In this document: in pieces, positions 18,880 to 28,500 of the stretch
Numbering within the stretch: the first letter of the stretch is position 1
Layout: each line of letters opens with the position of its first letter
DNA from: DATHTS01 sp965219305
GTDB taxonomy: Bacteria; Acidobacteriota; Blastocatellia; Pyrinomonadales; Pyrinomonadaceae
Direction: 5' to 3'
DNA: 64,000 nt
Assembly (NCBI GenBank): GCA_965219305.1
Contig: OZ244725.1
Location: 310,001-374,000 of the forward strand
Translations under genes and position numbers: made by a program
The notes under the pieces: model-generated
Database searches by the model: none
The model's input: only the letters and a program-made list of their open reading frames with translations
Told to the model about the DNA's origin: nothing

Positions 18880-20451
18880 ATGGCGCAGGAAACTGATTTT
18901 ATTGTCATCGGCAGCGGCATCGCGGGACTTCGGGCATCAATCGAGATCGCCAAGTCGGGCGCGAAGGTTACAGTTTTGACGAAATCGAAAGCGAGCGATT
19001 CAAATACGGAATGGGCGCAAGGCGGCGTGGCGGTCGTGTTATCCGACGACGACAACGCCGAACTTCACGAAGACGACACATTGATCGCGGGCGCGGGACT
19101 TTGCGACGAACGCGCCATCGAAACACTCGTTACCGAAGGCACGAAATATATCAAGCAATTGATCGAATGGGGAACCGAGTTCGACCGCGAAGGCGGAAAG
19201 TTAGTTTTCACGCAGGAAGCGGCACATTCGCGGCGGAGAATTTTACACGCGCACGGCGATTCGACGGGCAAAGAAATCGTCCGCGCATTAATCGCCAGAG
19301 CGCGTCAGGAAAAAAGAATAAATCTTTTGCCGTTTGCACACACGGAAAGTTTAATCATTGACGACGAAAGATGCGTCGGCGTGCGTTATCTCGATCCGAT
19401 ACTAAAAGCACCGCGCGACATTTTTGCAAAATCCGTCATACTTTGCTCGGGCGGCGCGGGACAACTTTACCTGCATTCGACAAATCCGCCCGTCGCGACC
19501 GGCGACGGAATGGCGATGGCTTATTTTGCGGGCGCACAAATGGCGGATATGGAATTCGTGCAGTTTCATCCGACGGCGTTGAATTTGGAAAACGCGCCGC
19601 GATTTCTTTTATCAGAAGCGATGCGCGGCGAAGGCGGAATTTTGCGAAATGCACACGGCGAACGTTTTATGGAAAGATACGACGAACGCCTCGAACTCGC
19701 GCCGCGTGATATTGTCGCGCGTTCAATCGTCGCCGAAATGCGGAAGACCGGAACGCGGACGGTTTATCTCGATATGACGCATTTGGACGAAGATTTTCTG
19801 AAACACCGTTTTCCGAAAATTCACGAAACGTGTGCGTATTACGGTTTAAATATTGCGAAAGATCAATTGCCCGTGTCGCCCGCATCTCATTATTGTATGG
19901 GCGGCGTTCGCACCGATCTGCACGGGCGAACGACCGTTCGCGGACTTTACGCGGCGGGCGAAGTCACCTGCACAGGAGTTCACGGCGCAAATCGTCTGGC
20001 TTCAAATTCTCTGCTCGAAGGTTTGGTTTTCGGTGCGCGTTCAGGCGCAGCGGCGATTTCCGACAATTACGAATTGCGAATTGCGAATTACGAATCAAAG
20101 AACAAAAATCAGAAATCGAAATTCAAAGATCAATCATCTGAAATTTCGACGGCGGTTAAAAAGCGCGTCAAGCGCGTGATGTGGGAACGAGTCGGAATTT
20201 CGCGTGATGCAAAGAATTTGAAACGCGCTTTGCGTGAATTCGAGCAAATTGCGAGTGCAAATTTGTCGAACGCTTCGCGCAATTTTGTAACTTTGGCAAT
20301 TCTCGTTACAAAAGCGGCACTCTGGCGCGAAGAATCACGCGGCGGACATTACCGGACGGATTTTCCCGAAACACACGAAAAATGGCGTGTTCATTCGATT
20401 CAGAAATCAGGTGAGGAAATTTCTGCCAGTAAAACGATTAATTTCGATTAA
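18880..20451 (+). CDS. nadB: L-aspartate oxidase
   Basis: A 523-residue flavoprotein that oxidises L-aspartate to iminoaspartate, the first step of de novo NAD synthesis. The FAD-binding motif IVIGSGIAGLRASIEIAKSG is at residues 8-27; other signatures are NTEWAQGGVAVV, FTQEAAHSRRRILHAHGDST, EFVQFHPTAL and SHYCMGGVRTDLHGRT, matching the fumarate-reductase/NadB family, with the C-terminal helical domain at about 425-523. Between the two domains the linker (about residues 396-424) is encoded by a 7-bp tandem repeat. The gene stands alone; NadA and NadC are not in the window. It converges with the thioredoxin gene with 8 bp between stops. Confidence 0.94.
   Translation: MAQETDFIVIGSGIAGLRASIEIAKSGAKVTVLTKSKASDSNTEWAQGGVAVVLSDDDNAELHEDDTLIAGAGLCDERAIETLVTEGTKYIKQLIEWGTEFDREGGKLVFTQEAAHSRRRILHAHGDSTGKEIVRALIARARQEKRINLLPFAHTESLIIDDERCVGVRYLDPILKAPRDIFAKSVILCSGGAGQLYLHSTNPPVATGDGMAMAYFAGAQMADMEFVQFHPTALNLENAPRFLLSEAMRGEGGILRNAHGERFMERYDERLELAPRDIVARSIVAEMRKTGTRTVYLDMTHLDEDFLKHRFPKIHETCAYYGLNIAKDQLPVSPASHYCMGGVRTDLHGRTTVRGLYAAGEVTCTGVHGANRLASNSLLEGLVFGARSGAAAISDNYELRIANYESKNKNQKSKFKDQSSEISTAVKKRVKRVMWERVGISRDAKNLKRALREFEQIASANLSNASRNFVTLAILVTKAALWREESRGGHYRTDFPETHEKWRVHSIQKSGEEISASKTINFD
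20065..20095 (+). repeat. 7-bp tandem repeat inside nadB
   Basis: Four direct copies of AATT(A/G)CG in the order ATT-ACG, ATT-GCG, ATT-GCG, ATT-ACG and a partial fifth. In frame they give NYELRIANYE, a peptide typical of a dispersed bacterial repeat that is tolerated in coding linkers. The following 50 bp are also low-complexity (Lys/Asn/Ser-rich product). Confidence 0.7.
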
Positions 20452-20459
20452 ATTGCCGT

Positions 20460-21689
20460 TTATTCCGGCAGAAGTTTATCAAGCGTCGTCAACAAATCCT
20501 GACCGCGCAGATCGAGTTCATCTCTGGACGAGCGACTCATCGAAAGAATTTTTCCTTCCGGCGAGAGCAAAAAAGTCGTCGGAAAACTTGAAATGCGGAA
20601 TTCTTCCGATAACATTTTGCTAACGCTTTCAAACTGCGCCTGCGTCCAGTTCATTTCGTTTTCCTTTAATGCCTTATTAATAGAATCAATGGTGTATGTA
20701 TCGGTATTCAATCCGACGATTTCCAAACCGCGGCTTTTATATCTTTTGTAGGCTTCGCGCAGATACGGCATTTCTTTGCGGCACGGAGGACACCAAAAAC
20801 CCCAAACATCGAGTATTACATATTTTCCCTGAAACTCGCTTAAAGTTCTTTTTTTGCCGGATAAATCTTTAAATTGGAAGTCCGGCATTATTTTGCCGAC
20901 AGCAAATTCAACCCGTTTGTAATCTTTTGATTTGTTTTCCTGAAAAACTATCAGATTTTTGTCGAGATCAGCTTTTTTCGGCGAAATATATAAATCTCCG
21001 ACCCGGAAAACTACATTTTCGTCTTTTGCTCTCGCGGCTTCCGGCGAAAGTTCGTCCATATCAATTTCGCCGTCGCCGTTCGTATCAACGCCAACCCAAC
21101 CGTTTTTCGCGTCAACGTTTTTGCTTTCAAAATCATATTCAAATTGAACCGGAATCGTGTTGCCGTTTGCCGCTATAGAACCTCGCAAAAAGGCTTCGGT
21201 TGTCTGAGTTATCAAGCGATCCGAATCTGTCATTTTTCCGTATTTGACCTGTTTATAATAGCGGATAAAAATCGGACACTCGGCAACAAAACCTTTTTTA
21301 GCAGACAAATTTACGGTCGTGTTCCAAAGAAAAGGATTATCTTCGATCTCTTTTTTGAGAGTTAATTTTTCATTATCCGAAATCGCATTGTCGTCGTTTA
21401 GATCAATATAAATCACGGGAGATTTATCTTTTTCTTCGATAAGCATCGCTTTGTGAGCCGAACCGCTGGCAAGATTCGCAATTCTGGCGGACGTTATATA
21501 AGCGGATTCGGGTAAATCGTTATTTAATTTTAAAGTCGGACTCATCACAAAACTAAAAATAACCTTTTCGCTATTTTCAATGTTCGGGACGAGTCTTTTT
21601 TCAAATTGTCCTGTAAAATCCGCGGCAAACAAGATTGTAGCCTGCCATAAAAACAAGCACGTCAATACCAGATAAAATTTAATTTTCAT
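20460..21689 (-). CDS. Secreted TlpA-like thioredoxin-fold protein
   Basis: A 409-residue exported protein. The start at 21689 gives a standard signal peptide (MKIKFYLVLTCLFLWQATIL, cleaved near LFAAD); an in-frame upstream ATG would add 19 polar residues before it and is less likely. The first 260 residues are a domain of unknown function with calcium-binding-like phrases (DLNDDNAISDNEK, DTNGDGEIDMDEL, the latter EF-hand-like). The C-terminal 140 residues are a TlpA/ResA-type redoxin with the active site WCPPC and YVILDVWGFW, and the usual SFPTTFLLSPEGKI. It probably acts as an extracytoplasmic thiol-disulfide oxidoreductase. Partner proteins are not nearby. Confidence 0.85.
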   Translation of the reverse strand: MKIKFYLVLTCLFLWQATILFAADFTGQFEKRLVPNIENSEKVIFSFVMSPTLKLNNDLPESAYITSARIANLASGSAHKAMLIEEKDKSPVIYIDLNDDNAISDNEKLTLKKEIEDNPFLWNTTVNLSAKKGFVAECPIFIRYYKQVKYGKMTDSDRLITQTTEAFLRGSIAANGNTIPVQFEYDFESKNVDAKNGWVGVDTNGDGEIDMDELSPEAARAKDENVVFRVGDLYISPKKADLDKNLIVFQENKSKDYKRVEFAVGKIMPDFQFKDLSGKKRTLSEFQGKYVILDVWGFWCPPCRKEMPYLREAYKRYKSRGLEIVGLNTDTYTIDSINKALKENEMNWTQAQFESVSKMLSEEFRISSFPTTFLLSPEGKILSMSRSSRDELDLRGQDLLTTLDKLLPE

Positions 21690-21797
21690 GAGTTTAAAAA
21701 GTTTTGAGATTTTTCCGTTTCTAAATATACAATGTTTAACTGCCAAAAAACAAGTATTTTCTATATGTAACCAAACTTTAAATGTTTTGAAAGAAAA

Positions 21798-21829
21798 AAA
21801 GACGTAAAACCTGACAGTTTTACGTCTTT
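21798..21829 (-). terminator. Rho-independent terminator of the peptide transporter gene
   Basis: A perfect 13-bp stem AAAGACGTAAAAC / GTTTTACGTCTTT with a 6-nt loop is followed on the minus strand by a run of T, 24 bp after the stop codon of the POT transporter gene. Confidence 0.85.
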
Positions 21830-21852
21830 ATAAAAAAGTGATAGCAAAAGAC

Positions 21853-23364
21853 TTATGCAGGCTCTATCGGCACTTCCTGAGTTTGTTGACGCGATTTCAA
21901 AAATCCGCCGACGAGAAATGATAGAACTACAGCAATGGCTGCTCCGACGAAAATTACGATGCTGAGATTCCAGAACAGACTAACGAGTGTTTCCTGTTTG
22001 GCTTCAAATTCACCGGCGATCTGTCCGGCGGCGAAACTTCCGAGTGAAGAAGCCAAAAACCAAACGCCGAGCATCAGACCGACCATTTTTCCCGGTGCGA
22101 GTTTTGTCATTGAACTCAGACCGACAGGAGATAAGAAAAGTTCACCTGCTGTGTGCAGGAAATAAACCAAAACTAACCACATCGGACTGACTTTGCCCGC
22201 GCCCGTCAAACCGGAAGCGTAAGCCATCACGACGAAACCGAGCGCGAGGAAAAACAGACCGAGCGCGAATTTGAAAACATCGTTCGGCTGTTTTTTGCCC
22301 CATTTTACCCACATTATCGAGAAAAGCGGAGCCATTATAACGATCATAATCGCGTTGATGGACTGAAACCACGCCGAAGGAATTTCAAAAGTTCCGATTG
22401 TCCTTTCGGTTAGTTGTTCTGCAAAAAGGTTAAAACTCGAACCGGCTTGCTCAAATCCAGCCCAGAAAAGTGCGGCGAATAAAAATAAAATGATGATGAT
22501 TCCGAGCCGCTTCCAATCAGTTGAGGAAAGTTTATCCTGCATTCCCGTGAAAACGACAACAATTAATCCGGCAATTACCAGAATCGGAATTAAAGCTTTT
22601 TTAATTGCAAAATCAAAACCGTATGACGAATAACAAAACATTAAAACGGCAATCGAAGCGGCGACGACCGCACCAACTTGAATTAAATAAGCCGTGGTAA
22701 TTGAGGTTGCATTAATGTCATCTTTAACAGGCGGTTCGCCTACACCTTCAAGTTTTTTGCTTCCGATAACATATTGAATCAAACCCGCAACCATTCCGAC
22801 ACCGGCGGCGGCAAATCCCCAATGCCAGTTGTATGCGGCGAGTGCGCCGGTAATCAGCGGCGCGGCAAATGCACCGAGGTTGATTCCCATATAAAAAATA
22901 GCAAATCCGCCATCGCGCCGGTCATCATTTTCTTCATAAAGATCTCCGACCATCGCGCTGATATTAGATTTCAAAAATCCTGTGCCGAGCGCAACTAAAA
23001 CCAAACCGAGATAAAAGAAAGTTAATGTCGGAACAGCGAGCGCAAAATGACCGAGCGCGATAATTACGCCGCCGATTAGTGTCGCGCGTTTTGCTCCGAT
23101 AAATCGGTCGGCGAGCCAGCCGCCGATTAAAGGAAGAAAATAAACTGAAGCAGTATAAAGTCCATAAATCGCTGTTGCATCAGCAGTTTTAAAACCGAGT
23201 CCGCCATCAGCAACGGCGGCGACCATATAAAGAACGAGCAAGGCACGCATTCCGTAATAAGAAAAACGTTCCCACATTTCCGTGAAAAACAGCGTGGACA
23301 ATCCGCCCGGATGTCCGAAAAAACTTTTATCGTATTTGCTTGAATTTGTTTCAGCAGTTGCCAT
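21853..23364 (-). CDS. POT/PTR family proton-dependent peptide transporter
   Basis: A 503-residue inner-membrane protein with about 14 hydrophobic helices. The N-terminal region has the family motif: FFTEMWERFSYYGMRALLVLY (here read as the two parts TEMWERFSYYGMRALL and LYMVAAVADGG), i.e. the ExxERxxYYG proton-coupling element, followed by GGWLADRFIGAKRATLIGG. The signature FYMGINLGAF near residue 160 is also typical. Such carriers import di- and tripeptides with protons. In this window, rich in secreted peptidases, it could supply uptake of their products, but nothing links them directly. It is transcribed alone. Confidence 0.92.
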   Translation of the reverse strand: MATAETNSSKYDKSFFGHPGGLSTLFFTEMWERFSYYGMRALLVLYMVAAVADGGLGFKTADATAIYGLYTASVYFLPLIGGWLADRFIGAKRATLIGGVIIALGHFALAVPTLTFFYLGLVLVALGTGFLKSNISAMVGDLYEENDDRRDGGFAIFYMGINLGAFAAPLITGALAAYNWHWGFAAAGVGMVAGLIQYVIGSKKLEGVGEPPVKDDINATSITTAYLIQVGAVVAASIAVLMFCYSSYGFDFAIKKALIPILVIAGLIVVVFTGMQDKLSSTDWKRLGIIIILFLFAALFWAGFEQAGSSFNLFAEQLTERTIGTFEIPSAWFQSINAIMIVIMAPLFSIMWVKWGKKQPNDVFKFALGLFFLALGFVVMAYASGLTGAGKVSPMWLVLVYFLHTAGELFLSPVGLSSMTKLAPGKMVGLMLGVWFLASSLGSFAAGQIAGEFEAKQETLVSLFWNLSIVIFVGAAIAVVLSFLVGGFLKSRQQTQEVPIEPA

Positions 23365-23524
23365 AAATATCCACCTTTTATTTAATTTTTAATTTTGTTT
23401 CCTGTTCGGAAGAGTTTTGACAAACTATAGCAGATTAGGCAGTTATTTGAAAAGCGTTAGTAAATAAAATCGCCGGAAAGCAGATTTGCTGAACCGTTTT
23501 GCCGCCAACTCTTGCGATTAGGTT

Positions 23525-23658
23525 AGAAACTGTTTGAAAATTAATTTTTTTCCGCTCACGAAATACACGAATCAAACGAAAATAAAGAAATAAAATTTTG
23601 AGTTTTCTCTTTTTTCGTGCATTTCGCGGACAAATTCTTGAGATTTCAAACAGATTCT
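23525..23658. repeat. 134-bp imperfect palindromic element upstream of the sigma gene
   Basis: The outer arms AGAAACTGTTTGAAA (23525) and TTTCAAACAGATTCT (ending 23658) pair with one mismatch; further in, CACGAAATACACGAA pairs with TTCGTGCATTTCGCGG. This fits a REP/MITE-like dispersed element. It fills most of the 382-bp gap between the POT gene and the sigma-factor gene. No coding sequence is credible in this gap. Confidence 0.65.
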
Positions 23659-23746
23659 TAGATAACACATTAAGGAATTTCGATTTATTAAAAAATCCGA
23701 AACTTTTTATGTTCGAGAGTTTAAAAATTAGCGGAGATAACAACGT

Positions 23747-24298
23747 GTGGCACTAACGGCGACGGGACTTAATAAATTGCTGTCCAGATTAGATAATGAT
23801 GCCGAGCAATATGAGGCATTGCGTCTGAAACTGTGCCGTTTTTTCGTCTGGCGCGGGTGTTCCAATGTTTACGCCGACGAACTCGCCGACGAATCTTTTG
23901 ACCGCATCGCCGCCAAACTTTCCGAAGGCGTTGAAGTTGAAAATGTTTCCGCTTATATTTTGCAGATTGCGCGTTTTGTCTGGCTCGAATTCAGCCGGAA
24001 AAACAAGGAAGACAGCGTCGGCGATGAAATGCCCGTGCAAATCGTCGAACCGGAATTCGGTAAAGAGACCGATGAACGGCTCGTCTGTCTGCGAAAATGC
24101 GTCGGCGAGATTGCGCCGGAAAATGACGACCGCAAAATGCTGATCGGTTATTACGATTCGACGTTCGGCGATAAATTAAAGAATCAGCGAAAAAAACTGG
24201 CGGAAAAGTTCGGCATCAAACCGAATACTTTAAAGGTAAAAATGTTCCGGCTTCGGGAAAAATTGGAGAATTGTATAAAGGATTGTTTGGAAGAATGA
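23747..24298 (+). CDS. ECF-like sigma factor (sigma-70 region 2/4)
   Basis: A 183-residue protein starting at a GTG that is preceded by GGAG 11 bases upstream. Residues about 20-80 look like sigma region 2 (LKLCRFFVWRGCSNVYADELADESFDRI, read as CRFFVWRGC and ADELADESFDRIAA; then VSAYILQIARFVWLEF). Residues about 130-175 are region 4 with a helix-turn-helix: LAEKFGIKPNTLKVKMFRLR. The tail NCIKDCLEE is typical of an ECF group common in Acidobacteriota. It should redirect RNA polymerase to a set of promoters, probably including its own operon. It is the first gene of the CHAT/subtilase/caspase locus and is 108 bp upstream of the putative anti-sigma start. Confidence 0.75.
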   Translation: MALTATGLNKLLSRLDNDAEQYEALRLKLCRFFVWRGCSNVYADELADESFDRIAAKLSEGVEVENVSAYILQIARFVWLEFSRKNKEDSVGDEMPVQIVEPEFGKETDERLVCLRKCVGEIAPENDDRKMLIGYYDSTFGDKLKNQRKKLAEKFGIKPNTLKVKMFRLREKLENCIKDCLEE

Positions 24299-24406
24299 GA
24301 AAGACATAAGTTGTTAAGTTTCAGCTTTCATTTTTTATTTCGTATTTGTCATTCTGTAACCTTTTCGGCGCAAAACGACACTAATAATTGCGATGTGATT
24401 AATTCT

Positions 24407-25456
24407 ATGATGGAGTTTCAGGCGGAAAATAAGGAAAAAATAAAATATCTGCTCGGTGAAGCGACGGAAATCGAACGTGAGGCGGTCGAAGAACGGATGT
24501 TTGCCGATGAGGATTTTTTTGCCGGTCTGCTCGAACTCGAAAATGATCTGACCGATGCTTTTGTGCGCGGCAAACTTTCCGAAACCGATACGCTGAGATT
24601 TGAAAAAAGTCTGAGCAAATTTCCCGAACGTCACGAGAAAATTAAAAACGCAGCGGCTTTAAGGGAATTTATCCGTCTGGAAAATGTTTCGCCGAAAGTT
24701 TCTAAAACGGAGACCGCCGGATTTTGGGACAAAATTCGCGCATTTTTTACTTCAAATCCGTTTGCGGCGCAAGCGGTTTTTGCCGGAATTTTGATCTTGC
24801 TGACAGTTTGCACGTCTTTTTTAGTGTATGACCGCTATCGTATGAATCAGCAGCTTGCCGATTTGAAAAATAAGCGGGAAGTTGAACAAAATCAGAAGGA
24901 AAATGAATTGCAAAATCAACTTAATGCAATTCGTGAACGCGAAGTAAATCTGCAAAAACAGCTTTCTGAAAATCAGACAAAACTCGATAACAGTCAGAAA
25001 CAAACCGAAAATTTGCAAAATGAGATCGAACGCGAACAAACGGAAAAACGGCGTTTGGAAAAGGAGTTGGAAGATTTGCGGCGAAAACGCCCCGAACAAA
25101 TTCCGAATCCTCTAAATAATAAAATTGCGCCGTCAAATCCCGTGTTTGCAAGTATTTCACTTTTTTCCGCGGCTGGCGGAAAAGGTTTGGATGAAGTCGG
25201 TTATCTCGAAATTGGGGGAAATATATCGAGAATTCGGCTGATCTTAAAACTTCCGCCGGAAAATTCAGCGAAAAAGTTTGCGGTCAGGTTAAATGAAGCG
25301 AATATTACTTCAAATGTAAAAACGCGCAACGGAAAAACGCTGATCGTAACTATTCCATCAAATAATTTCAAAATCGGCGCGGAAAATCGCGTGACCATCG
25401 CAGGCGAAAACGGTGAAAATTATAATTATTACATCGTTATCACCAAAGAAAAATAA
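24407..25456 (+). CDS. Single-pass membrane coiled-coil protein, putative anti-sigma factor
   Basis: About 349 residues; the ATG at 24407 (or 24410) is preferred over an upstream in-frame ATG, because the conserved-looking part begins here. The cytoplasmic segment (residues 1-115: KIKYLLGEATEIEREAVEER, LENDLTDAFVRGKLSETDTL, RFEKSLSKFPERH) resembles the Acidobacteriota anti-sigma-like regions found beside ECF factors. It lacks the Zn-binding HxxxCxxC motif. A transmembrane helix lies at about 119-140, then a long coiled coil rich in Gln, Glu and Lys (about 145-235), and a beta-rich domain at the C-terminus. That domain is expected outside the membrane. It also contains GGKGLDE, similar to the SKG motifs downstream. 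The role as anti-sigma is inference from position and topology. Confidence 0.6.
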   Translation: MMEFQAENKEKIKYLLGEATEIEREAVEERMFADEDFFAGLLELENDLTDAFVRGKLSETDTLRFEKSLSKFPERHEKIKNAAALREFIRLENVSPKVSKTETAGFWDKIRAFFTSNPFAAQAVFAGILILLTVCTSFLVYDRYRMNQQLADLKNKREVEQNQKENELQNQLNAIREREVNLQKQLSENQTKLDNSQKQTENLQNEIEREQTEKRRLEKELEDLRRKRPEQIPNPLNNKIAPSNPVFASISLFSAAGGKGLDEVGYLEIGGNISRIRLILKLPPENSAKKFAVRLNEANITSNVKTRNGKTLIVTIPSNNFKIGAENRVTIAGENGENYNYYIVITKEK

Positions 25457-25564
25457 ACCGAATTTTCGGCAGAATCTGCGATTTAATGCGAGAGAGTTTT
25501 TTACGACTTCGCCGGAAATCAAAGTTGAAACCGGAAAATTATTTGAATTACGAGGTCGAATATT

Positions 25565-28500
25565 ATGAAAAAATCGAGATTGAATATTTTTTTGATGATT
25601 CTGTTGGCGTTGACGGCGTTTTCCGCGATTGCGCCCGCGCAGGACAAAACCGCGCAGGCGGAAGCATTAGTCAGCGAAGCCGATAAACTATTGGAACTTA
25701 ACACTTTTGAATCCGTCAAAAAATCAGTCGAGAAAATTTACGAAGCGCGGAAAATTTACGAGGAGTTGAAAGACGAAGGAAAAATCCGCGCAACTTACGG
25801 TTACGAAGGATTTGCGGAAAAAAATATCGGTCTTTTATATCTGGATAAAGAGAATTTTGATGAAGCCGTCAGAGCATTTGAAAAAGCGGACGTATTGTTT
25901 AAGAAAATCGAGTTCAATGAAGGAATCGCGGCGGTGCATTTTTCGTTGGCTTACATCGCCATAAAGCGGAATAATCCCGACGAAGCTCTCGCGCAATATG
26001 AAATAATTTTGCCGCTTTACCTCGAACTCGGCAACGAATACGACGCGGCGCAAGTTCTGCGTTTCAGCGGCGGAATTTATCACGACAAAAAGAATTACGC
26101 GACAGCCGAAAAGCGTCTGAGCGAATCTCTTGCGCTCTATAAAAAACTCGGCAAAACCGAAGAATCGGCTTACACCGCCAATTTGCTTGGCGACATTTAC
26201 ATCGCGCAAAAAGAATATGCCAAAGCAGAAACCGCTTTTTTGCCGGCACTCGATTTTTTCAAAGACGGCGCAACGCGAACGCTTATTTTTCATAATCTCG
26301 GTTTTGCGGTTGGAAATTTAGGCAGGAACGAAGATGCCGTTAAATATTACGAGCAAGCGTTGACAGGTTATCGCGCTCTGAAAAACAACGGCGGCGAAGT
26401 TACGGTTCTGAGAAATGTGGGATTAACATATTACGATCTGAAAAATTACAAAAAATCAATCGAATATCTCGAAGCCGCGCTCGCTTTAAAAAAATACGTC
26501 GAAGACCGCGAAACGCTCGCCAATATTTATACAAATCTCGGTTCGTCTTATTCGGCACTTTTCGATTATGAAAAAGGTATAAGTTTTCTCGAAAAAGCCG
26601 TCGAAATCCGGCGCGAACTCGGTCAGAAACTCGAACTCGTTCAGGATTTGAACAGCATCGCGGCGGCATATTTCGGTTCATTTAAATACGAAAAAGCGAT
26701 TGAATATTACGAACAAGTTCTCAAATTTAACGAAAACCGGAATGAAATTCCCGAACAGATCAGCGCGCTTTCTGGTTTGCGCTGGAGTTATTATCTGCTG
26801 AACCGTTTTTCGGAAGCAGAAAATTATTTGAATCAAGCCGTCGCTTTGCTCGACAAACTGCCCGATAATAACGTGTCGAAAACTTACGCAATTTACGAAG
26901 TCGCCAAAGGATTTTGGGGACAGAAAAAATACGAAGAATCGCTTGTTTATTATGACAAAGCTCTCAAAGGATTTGAAAAGGAAAATAATAAACTCAGCCG
27001 GATGTTTGTTTTGATTGACATCGGAACGGTAAACCTCGCAATGTGGAGATGGGATGTCGGCGCGGAATATTTTCGTCAGGCGCAAACTCTGGCGGTCGGT
27101 TTAAACGACAAACTCTGGCAGGGCTACATTAATATAAATCTCGGCGATGCCGAATATTACGCCGGAAATTATTCTAAAGCGATCGAACTTTACGAAAAAG
27201 GAATCGGGTTCGGAACGCCGTCGGAAATTTCGTTTGACCGGGATAATTCGTCCGGCGGAAACGTCACGGCATTGAAACTGCCGTCTGCCGAACGTTTCAG
27301 GGAACTGCTGCAAAAAGAAGGAAATTCCGACAATTACAGATTGTTGATGAGCGGTTATTTCAAACTCGGCGCGGCGCAGGTCGAACTCGGAATGTATCGG
27401 AAATCTCTCGAAACCTTTGCAATTTCCATCGGTTATGCGCGGCTTTTGAACAGCAAACCGGACGAGATTAACGCCTTGACGGGAACCGCTTCGGCAAACA
27501 GCGAACTCGGAAATTATCAACCCAGCATCGAAGCGAACAAAACCGCGCTCGGAATCGCCCGCGAAATACGCGATTCTTACAGCGAAAGCACGATTCTGAA
27601 CAATCTCGGCGTGGCATATCTGCGGCTCGGAAGTTTGGAAAAGGCGGAAGAATATGTCCGGCAATCGGCGCAGATCGTCGAGAAACTGGACGATCCGCGT
27701 CTGACGGCGCAAGCCGAGGGAAATCTCGGCGCGGTCTATGCGCGGCTCAAACAATACGACAAGGCGATAAATTATTTCGACACGGCTCTGCCGAAATTCG
27801 AACAGCAGAAAAATTACAAATTCTCGGTCGTTATTTCTTATTATTACGGCACGGCGATGCGCGAGACGGGAAATTTGAAACGCGCCGTCGAACTTCATAA
27901 GCAAGCGGCAGAACTTGCCGCGACAAATTCGACACAGAAGTTCGAGTCACGCGCTCTGAGCGAACTCGGACTCGATTATATCGAACTGAAACAATTTGAC
28001 GACGCGCGGGCGACGTTTGAGAAAGCTCTCGTTCTGTCGCTCGCTTCGGATGCGAAACCCGAACAAGCCGCGGCGTTCGACGGTTTGATGCAGGCGTGGA
28101 GCGGAATCGGCAAAACTTCGCCGGCGATCTATTACGGCAAGCAGTCAGTCAACATTTTGCAGACGATTCGCGGCGACGCGGAAAAACTCGACAAGGACGT
28201 TCAGGCGAACTTTATCAAGGACAACACGGCGACATACCGCCGTCTCGCCGATCTTCTGATCGCCGAAGGCCGTCTGCCCGAAGCACAACAGGTTTTGGCG
28301 ATGCTCAAGGAAAAGGAATATTCCGAGTTCCTGAGCCGCGATGCGGATGAAGCGGCGAAGCTCGCCAAAGTTACGGAGCGTCCCGACGAGAAGGAAGCAC
28401 TGGAAAAATACAGCAGTTATTCAAAAACTCTGACGGCTGACGCGGCGGAACTCGGCAAACTCGAAACGGCGAAAAACAATTTGAAGGACGGCGAAGCGTT

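Noticed and set aside
23435..23743. Minus-strand open frame of 102 codons in the gap before the sigma gene
   Set aside because: It runs across the palindromic element, is Lys/Arg/Phe-rich without domain features, and faces away from the sigma gene with no ribosome-binding site.
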